A stretch of 12,056 nucleotides of DNA from Acidobacteriota bacterium (lineage in GTDB: Bacteria > Acidobacteriota > UBA6911 > RPQK01 > DATIPO01), in assembly GCA_028277865.1 (NCBI GenBank), contig JANQFM010000128.1:1-12056 (forward strand), written 5' to 3'. The first letter of the stretch is position 1; the number at the start of each line of letters is the position of its first letter. Shown piece by piece: positions 7,061 to 12,056 of this stretch. The notes under the pieces are model-generated. The model ran no database searches, was not told the DNA's origin, and worked only from the letters and a program-made list of their open reading frames with translations. The position numbers and the translations under genes were made by a program.

Positions 7061-7393
7061 CGAATCACCTTCTCATGGCGCACAAACGTCAACAGAAATT
7101 CACTTTCCGAACCAGCCTCCCTGAGATCGGGTGCTTTCGGCGACGCTTCGATTTTCAAAAAGAAATATAATTACCACATTTTAGGGCTTGCGTCGAGGGG
7201 AATCGGTTATGTAATCTCATATTCTCGCCGTAATTTTTCGGGGAGAGAGGTTGCTGGCCAGCGTCGGCAGGATGACAAGGGCTCCGCACGGCGGAGATTC
7301 TGCACGGTGCAGCGACCAAGTATCGAGTCCGGCTTCCGTGAGTTCGACATCAGGAACGGGTCACTTGTGAAAGCAAATTATCAGCTGAGGAAT
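7061..7393. promoter_or_regulatory. Divergent intergenic region with AT-rich island
   Basis: This gap separates two divergently oriented signal-peptide genes and has no convincing gene. Its centre (7150-7185) is much more AT-rich than its surroundings and contains a TATAAT on the plus strand (7166-7171). On the minus strand the same island reads TATATT. No -35 element at normal spacing is obvious for either direction, so this is a candidate promoter zone only. Confidence 0.4.
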
Positions 7394-8219
7394 ATGGGGC
7401 CGGTGGCGGCTGGGCGGGACTGGAAATGGGCGGGAATGCTTTTGGCTTTCCTGACGCTGGCGCCCTTGTTGTGGCCCCAGGCAGCCGGACGGGATCTGCT
7501 CATTGGCGAGCGGCATTTCGGGGACTCAGGGCGCCACGGGTGCACAGGGGGCGACCGGTGCTCCGGGAACTCGGTGCACAAGGGGCGAGCGGCACTCCGG
7601 GGACGCAGGGCGCGACGGGTGCTCAGGGGGCAACCGGTGCTCCGGGGACTCAAGGCGCAACGGGAGTACAGGGGGCGGCTGGTGCTCAGGGAGCTCAAGG
7701 CACGACGGGTGCACAGGGGGCGACGGGAGCCTTGGGGACTCAAGGCGCGATAGGTGCACAGGGACCTACGGGGGCCTCGGGAATTCAGGCGCGACAGGTG
7801 CGCAGGGACCAACCGGTGCCACAGGTATCACAGGTGCGACCGGCCCGGCGAGTGCCGATGGAGCGCCGGGACCAACAGGACCGAGTGGAGCCCAGGGACC
7901 GGCAGGCTCGGTAGGACCGACAGGAATTGGTGGTACTGTTGGACCTCCTGGGCTTGATTGGAGCGGCCGGTGGGTCTTCTCGACCTTTAACGTTGCAGGA
8001 GGCGGCCAGGAGGCCACAGGAACAGTCACCTGTGCCATCGACGAAATCGCAGTCTCGGGAGCCTGTGGAGGAGACACCACGATAGCAGCGCCAAACCTTC
8101 TAGAAGTCAACTTTTCCTACGCGTCGGACCAATTGACGAAATGGAAGTGCCGTGTCATTAACCCCAATCCGGACGCCGTCACTGCGCATGTGGGTGCCTA
8201 TTGCGCGAAGCCGCAGTAG
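7394..8219 (+). pseudogene. Secreted collagen-like (Gly-X-Y) protein, reading frame broken
   Basis: The ATG at 7394 follows TGAGG and opens a signal peptide (MLLAFLTLAPLLW core, PQAAG cleavage). A Gly-X-Y stretch of about 45 triplets follows (GTQGATGAQGATGAP and variants), then a C-terminal domain of about 85 residues with four cysteines (TVTCAIDE, SGACGG, WKCRV, AYCAKP). The collagen part is made of 45-bp DNA units from 7521 on. Such proteins form rigid triple-helical stalks on the cell surface. Reading it through needs three frame changes: one between the signal peptide and the repeats (about 7480-7520), one near 7572 where a unit is 11 bases short, and one near 7787 where a unit lacks one G. 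The stop is TAG at 8217-8219. Either the gene is decayed or the assembly is faulty in this GC-rich repeat; without those changes no full protein is made. Confidence 0.75.
7521..7823 (+). repeat. Tandem 45-bp repeats encoding GTQGATGAQGATGAP-type units
   Basis: Units run 7521-7565, 7566-7599 (34 bp), 7600-7644, 7645-7689, 7690-7734, 7735-7779 and 7780-7823 (44 bp). Full units keep the frame, while the 34- and 44-bp ones shift it. Several units contain a run of five G (CAGGGGG), a natural slippage site. The units differ by point changes, so the array is not a very recent expansion. Confidence 0.8.
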
Positions 8220-8330
8220 AGCGCGGATCGAAACCTGGCCGGTTTCTCGGGCCGGCTGATCTGCTCGTCCTGATCCGACCGGCTTCGTCAGATTTTTCGA
8301 GAAAGATTCCTTTCTGTCGTTGTAGCCTCG

Positions 8331-9182
8331 GTGCAGACGCGTGAGGGCGATCCGGAGCATTCCATTTTGAAGCTCACCTACTTCAACGGGTTTTCAAAGT
8401 CGCTCGATTTCGCGGCCCCACACCGAATCATCCTTGTCCTGGTTCTGATCTGGAATGCCCTGGCGCTCTCCGGAGAGCTGTCCACCGGCGGCCTGGATCT
8501 CAACGACCATGCGTTGCACGGGGCTCTGATATCGAGAATGGTCGAGGCGATTCAGGCGGGAGAGAATCCACTCGACTGCTGGGTCTCGGAGTGGGCCTTC
8601 GGCTATCCGGTTCCTCGCACCTATCATCCCCTGGGACACCTTTTCGTCGCCTGGCTCCACCTGGGACTGTTCCATGCGGTCTCCGTCGAGGCGCTCTTCG
8701 TCTGGATTCGTTATCTGCTTCTGGTCCTGTTGCCGCTCAGCTTCTACCTGGGCGCTCGACTCTGCGGCCTCAGGAGCCCGTTCGCTTTGGGTGCCGCCCT
8801 GCTCTCTCCACTGGTCTCGACTTTCCTGAGATTCCCCGCCAATCGCGCAGCGACGCCTACGAAATTTTCAGGATTGAAACCAAGCCCGGACAGGTCGAGC
8901 TGGAGTACCAGACTGGTGGGAAATACTCGGCGTCGGTTCATCTCACTCAGGCATCCTTCGTGCTCTTCAAAATGACCTATCACCCCAACTGGAAGGCGAC
9001 CGTGGACGGCCAACCCGCTTCGACAGTGATGGTGAGTCCCGGGTTTGTGGCCGTACCCGTAGAGCCGGGAAACCACCGAGTCGAATTTCGTTACCAGCCG
9101 GGAAACACCAAATGGGTTCTGCTGCTTGTCGGATTTTTTGCACTCGGATTGGCGGTTTTGGTCGAGCATCGGGGCTGGCTAG
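8331..9182 (+). pseudogene. Truncated PTPS-related/YfhO-type membrane protein, copy A
   Basis: The N-terminal part (8331 to about 8845) encodes a cytoplasmic lead, a membrane helix (IILVLVLIWNALAL), and then the typical first external loop with an acidic motif (GGLDLNDH) and W-x-GYPVPRTYHPLGH. More helices follow (YLLLVLLPLSFYLGA). About 120 residues later, in another frame, the C-terminal domain of such proteins appears abruptly (EIFRIETKPGQVELEY, VLFKMTYHPNWKATVDG, HRVEFRYQPG), followed by a last helix. The family normally has a dozen or so membrane helices, roughly 700-900 residues, so several hundred residues from the middle are missing. Members with this plan are GT-C-like proteins linked to envelope glycan or lipid glycosylation. 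The start is either GTG 8331 or, with a better ribosome site (GGAG), TTG 8367. TAG-TGA at 9180-9185 lies in the first frame. The frame changes near 8846-8855. Confidence 0.65.
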
Positions 9183-9199
9183 TGAAAACCGAGACGGTC

Positions 9200-11085
9200 A
9201 TGGTCGAAGCGCTTCGGGCACCCTTCAAAAGCGGGGACACCAGGTGGAGGACGGCAGGGAGAATCGCAGGACTGACCTTGTTGGCGGCTCCGGTCTGCCT
9301 GCCCTTGCTGACCAGCCAACTGCCGGGCGGTCATGATGTCTTCGAATACCTCCCGCGCCAGCTGGAATTCGACCAGAACATCCGAAACGGCATATTCCTC
9401 CCCCGCTGGGCACCCGATCTGAGCCGGTTACGGCCAGCCTTTCTTCGTTTTCAATCCGCCCATGATCCACTACCTGGCCGAGATCTGGATGCTCCTCGGG
9501 CTCGGTCCGGTGATCGCTCTCAATCTGACCTGTGTGCTGATCGTGCTGGCCACAGCCGTGATCGTCTTTCACCTGGGACGCCTCTATTTCGGATCCTGGG
9601 GCGGGTGGCTGGCGTCGGCTGCGCTGCTCTTCGCTCCTTACTACCACGTCAATCTCTACGTTCGTCATGCCTGGGCAGAGTTCGTGGCATTCCCGTTTCT
9701 GGTGTTTACACTGTATGGCCTGGAGCGCTTTGCCCTCCGCGGAGGGCGCAATTCCTGAGTTCTCGGGGCCATCGGCTATGCCGGAGTACTCATGTCGGCC
9801 ATGCCGCAGCGCTGCTTTTCTCTCCGCTGGCAGCCGCCCTGATCCTGTTCCGCTGGCGGCAGCGGAGGTCGTGGCGGCTTCTGATCTTTCAGGTTGGGGC
9901 GATCTTGCTCGGTCTGGGACTGGCTGCCCTGATCTGGCTTCCAAGTCTGGCTGAAAAGCAGTTCATCAAAGTGGATCGCCTGCTCGAGGGGTATCTCCGC
10001 TACGAGAATCACTTCGTATACCCCCAGCAGTTGATCCACTCCGCTTGGGGATACGGGCTTTCCATGCCGTGCTATCAGGACGACGGAATGTCGTTTTCGC
10101 TGGGCTGGAGCCACCTGGCACTGATCCTCATTTCCCTGCTGTGTATCCGGAGGAAAAAGGGAAGGATCACTCTACGAAACGGAGAGTCGGACTCCGGTCG
10201 GGCTGTCGCTTTGTATGGAGCTTGGACGGTCTTTGCGGCATTTTCATGCTGCCGACTTCGCTTTGGCTGTGGGATCAGCTTCCACTCTTGCAGTACGTCG
10301 AGTTCCCTTGGCGCCTGCTGGGGACGGCGGCGGTCTGCATCGCTTTTGTCGGAGCGGGTGTGGCCAGCCGAGCGATTCCCCTGTTGAACTATCAGCGGGC
10401 CGGCTTTTCAATCGCGCTCGCCCTGCTGATTTTCCCCAACCTCGCTCACCTCGCCCCCCCGGAGTACCATCAGGTCAACCCGCTGGCCTGGACGCCTGAT
10501 CAGATTGCGTCCAGAGGAGTTGGAGTCACCACCCGACGCGAGTACGAACCCCGCTGGCTGCAGGCTCCCCTTCCGGTTCCCGGCGGGCGGGAAACAGTCC
10601 GGGTGCTTTCCGGAAAAGCCACGATTCACCTGGTCCGGCGCGACCCTGGCCGCTTCTCGTTCCTGGCTATTGGGCAGCAAGAAAGCCGCGTCGAAATCCC
10701 GGTCGCCTTCTTTCCCGGCTGGCAGGCACGAGTCGGAGATACAGAGGTACCCCCCGAGGTTTCGGCTGAAAACGGCCTGATTCAATTGAGTCTTCCGGCC
10801 GGCGAAAACGAGGTAGTGCTTTCGTTCAGGAGGACGCCAGCGCGCCTGGCCGGGGAGGTGATCAGCCTCCTCAGCCTGGGTCTCCTGATAGTTGGATGGG
10901 CGCATGTCCACCGAACGAGCCAGTCCCGGACTCTTGCGGCTCCGCAGCAGGCGATCCATGAGGAATCCGGCTGGAGAGATGATGGCTATTTCAGGACGAG
11001 CGAGGAATCGGAAGCGAGAAGCATCGTTTCCGCAATCACTGCTCTCGGTGTAACCGTGGAACTTAAGTACATTTTCCGGAAATGA
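9200..11085 (+). pseudogene. PTPS-related/YfhO-type membrane protein, copy B, full plan but frame-broken
   Basis: A nearly complete homologue of the preceding gene in the same direction. It reads a first helix (GLTLLAAPVCLPLL), the external loop GGHDVFEYLPR with LPRWAPDLSR-GYGQPFFVFNPP, a chain of helices (VLIVLATAVIVFHL; LLFSPLAAALILF; GAILLGLGLAALIWL), and a beta-rich C-terminal domain (VPVAFFPGWQARVGD, LPAGENEVVLSFRRTP) with a final helix (VISLLSLGLLIVGW). The assembled product would be about 630 residues. Apparent lesions are one base missing near 9425, TGA at 9756-9758, one base missing near 9794-9797, and one T missing from the run at 10241-10244. Homology resumes immediately after each. 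The proposed substrate class, a lipid-linked sugar, is inference from the family. ATG 9200 is the likely start; GTG 9182 is possible. The frame also reads in from copy A without a stop. Confidence 0.7.
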
Positions 11086-11436
11086 GGATCCTCCTGCCGG
11101 GCGTGAAGCTGGGTCCGAGGAACTTTGCAATTGATTGGAACTGAAAGGCTTAGAAATGGTACGCCCGGCAGGATTCGAACCTGCGGCCTTTGGTTCCGGA
11201 GTCTAGAGAGATAATGGCTCGTCCTTGCTGCTCAAGCATTTACGGTCGTCTTGGTCCCTGGTTTTTCCCCTTGTTCGGGAGTTTTTGCCCACTTTTTGCC
11301 CACCACTTTTCTGCTCGTCGACTGATCCAATCAAACCTTCGATTTTGAGGTTCCAGTGGCCTCGCAGCTGCAGCAACGGATTCCGTTCAGGCAGGGCTGA
11401 TCCGAAAGCAAACCCATCAGCCCCAGCAGTAGTACA
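11086..11436. other. Intergenic region with tRNA remnant and possible integrase tail
   Basis: It contains a tRNA 3' segment (11157-11201). On the minus strand, 11310-11230 encodes in one frame a short basic tail (KVVGKKWAKTPEQGEKP, then stop), a style common at the C-termini of tyrosine recombinases that sit next to tRNA attachment sites. The tail is too short to prove this. A tandem TTTTTGCCCAC (11282-11303) underlies it. No intact gene is visible. Confidence 0.35.
11157..11201 (-). tRNA. 3' fragment of tRNA-Arg(CCG), attachment-site-like
   Basis: Read on the minus strand, this has an anticodon loop CTCCGGA, 3' anticodon stem ACCAA, 5-base variable loop, T arm GCAGG-TTCGAAT-CCTGC, acceptor strand CGGGCGT, discriminator A and an encoded CCA (11159-11157). 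The bases that should form the 5' anticodon stem (TTGGT) are absent at 11202-11206, and no D arm or 5' acceptor strand follows. It is therefore not a functional tRNA. Such 3' tRNA pieces are typically left by integrative elements at one end of their insertion. The full tRNA-Arg gene would lie outside the window. Confidence 0.8.
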
Positions 11437-11688
11437 ATGGACGCTATGAGCGAGACGGTGGCTGTGGCGGATGTGGTCCACTCCGACCCTGAGATCATGC
11501 ATGGGACGCCGGTCTTTCGGGGGACCAGGGTTCCCGTTCGGGCCTTGATCGATCATCTGGAGGCGGGGGATCCGCTGGATGTATTCCTGGAACAATTCCC
11601 GTCCGTGACTCGCGAGCAGGCGGTTGCCTTCATCGAGTCCTCAAGTCGGGCGGCATTGGCGGCAATTGGTGAAAGTTCTACTCGATGA
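11437..11688 (+). CDS. DUF433-family antitoxin
   Basis: Encodes 83 residues, of which 17-67 form a DUF433 domain (DPEIMHGTPVFRGTRVPV, then a helical part LIDHLEAGDPLDVFLEQFP and TREQAVAFIE). DUF433 proteins are usually antitoxins of VapB45 type that bind DNA and neutralise a PIN-like partner. The start could equally be the ATG at 11446, where MSE begins; neither has a strong ribosome site, and TACAAT overlaps the first ATG. Its 3' end overlaps the next gene by 20 bases, the normal arrangement for such pairs. Length and domain look complete. Confidence 0.85.
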   Translation: MDAMSETVAVADVVHSDPEIMHGTPVFRGTRVPVRALIDHLEAGDPLDVFLEQFPSVTREQAVAFIESSSRAALAAIGESSTR

Positions 11689-11872
11689 ATCGGTGCCGCG
11701 CGGCCTCAAGGCCTTCCTGCCCAACCACGAAGTCCGGACGGTCGTGGAGCAGGGCTGGAAAAGTCGGCGCAGCGGCGAACTGCGGGAAGACTATCAGCCG
11801 CTCGCTGTTGAATCAGCCGAGGCTGCTGCAGATATCCGTCCTGGCCAGTTGCTCAAACTCACCGCACCTTGA
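11669..11872 (+). pseudogene. DUF5615 PIN-like toxin with central deletion
   Basis: A GTG start inside the antitoxin gene opens the typical N-terminus MKVLLDESVPRGLKAFL-PNHEV, keeping the acidic D6-E7, then VEQGWKSRRSGELRE (27-40). Family members then normally have about 40 more residues, including a second acidic motif (a T-x-D-x-N-L type segment) and Q-x-N-L, before the C-terminal helix ending in RPGQL. Here, residue 40 is joined directly to YQPLAVESAEAAADIRPGQL, which matches that C-terminal helix. The product is 67 residues instead of roughly 110-115, with the frame preserved. The missing part carries presumed catalytic residues, so it is probably inactive as a nuclease. It might still be bound by the antitoxin. 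Confidence 0.75.
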
Positions 11873-11962
11873 GATCTCGCCTCATTTGATTCCACCGACT
11901 CGAACCGCACATATCAAGCCATCGGTTTTGTAGTTCTGAGATCCTTGCTTTTCAAGCACTTA

Positions 11963-12056
11963 GTGCGGCCGGGCAAGGTCGCGTATTCGAGCGGGTGGGA
12001 ATCCCGTCCCGGTAAGGTTGGCCAACCGCCGGGTAGCGAGTCCTTGGAGGGAGAAG
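11963..12056 (+). ncRNA. Probable 5' end of a group II intron (continues beyond the window)
   Basis: It starts with GTGCG, the usual first bases of bacterial group II introns, and immediately forms a stem GCGGCC with GGTCGC around GGGCAA, as in the start of domain I. It continues with GGGTGGGAATCCCGTCCCGG and later GGTAGCGAGTCCTTGGAGG, which resemble domain I segments of bacterial introns as I remember them. The catalytic domain V and any reverse transcriptase would be to the right of the window. I could not align it to a covariance model. Confidence 0.5.

Noticed and set aside
7166..7171. TATAAT as a defined promoter for the collagen-like gene
   Set aside because: No -35 element at 16-18 bases could be found and it is over 220 bases before the start codon. 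It is kept only as part of a candidate regulatory zone.
7572..7790. Programmed ribosomal frameshifting in the collagen-like gene
   Set aside because: The shifts are an 11-base shortfall and a one-base shortfall against the repeat unit. No slippery heptamer with a downstream structure is apparent, and nearby genes show unrelated lesions too.
7521..7823. CRISPR array
   Set aside because: The 45-bp repeats are contiguous, with no spacers, and code for Gly-X-Y triplets. There are no cas genes.
8591..10387. A single 598-residue plus-strand protein
   Set aside because: Its first 85 or so residues are in the wrong frame relative to the membrane-protein homology, and it passes from the C-terminal domain of copy A into the start of copy B and through wrong-frame stretches. 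It is a chance read-through of two damaged genes.
11157..11230. A complete tRNA gene on the minus strand
   Set aside because: The 5' anticodon stem, D arm and 5' acceptor strand are missing, so only the 3' portion is present.
11203..11595. Minus-strand 130-residue protein
   Set aside because: It overlaps the DUF433 antitoxin gene on the other strand, has no family signature and ends at the tRNA fragment. At most its last part overlaps a possible integrase tail in another frame.

Overview
The window is GC-rich bacterial DNA, with about 4.6 kb of intact minus-strand genes in its first 7 kb and about 3.7 kb of damaged plus-strand genes after that. I see no rRNA, complete tRNA or other lineage marker. 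Sigma-54 regulation, short secreted proteins, a collagen-like protein, GT-C/YfhO-type membrane proteins and abundant small palindromic repeats would fit an Acidobacteriota-like soil or sediment genome. That placement is an inference with low confidence.

Layout. 1-705: no gene, but several palindromes, including a perfect 29-bp inverted repeat inside a roughly 199-bp imperfect one. 706-1548 (-): tandem-domain universal stress protein. 2275-3654 (-): NtrC-type sigma-54 response regulator with no kinase beside it. It lies between two related miniature palindromic elements (2097-2278 and 3763-3924) in the same orientation, and the downstream element contains its stop codon. 3925-4453: no gene, with a GGAACCT-repeat hairpin between two diverged direct repeats. 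7060-4454 (-): a probable transcription unit of two secreted proteins of unknown function and a CHAD-domain protein.

After a divergent AT-rich gap, the plus strand carries a secreted collagen-like protein (7394-8219) and two tandem large membrane proteins of the PTPS-related/YfhO type (8331-9182 and 9200-11085). All three need frame changes to be read. The first membrane gene seems to have lost its middle. The next stretch holds the 3' part of a tRNA-Arg(CCG) (11157-11201, minus), which looks like an integration attachment site, then a DUF433 antitoxin with an overlapping DUF5615 PIN-like toxin that has lost its central catalytic part, and finally what looks like the 5' end of a group II intron running off the right edge.

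Overall, a stable regulatory and stress block sits next to a surface-related block that is decaying or poorly assembled, followed by the worn edge of a mobile region. I did not find a clearly new defence or biosynthetic system. The most distinctive signals are the paired elements around the response regulator, the internally deleted toxin, the tRNA fragment with intron start, and the clustering of frame lesions on one strand.
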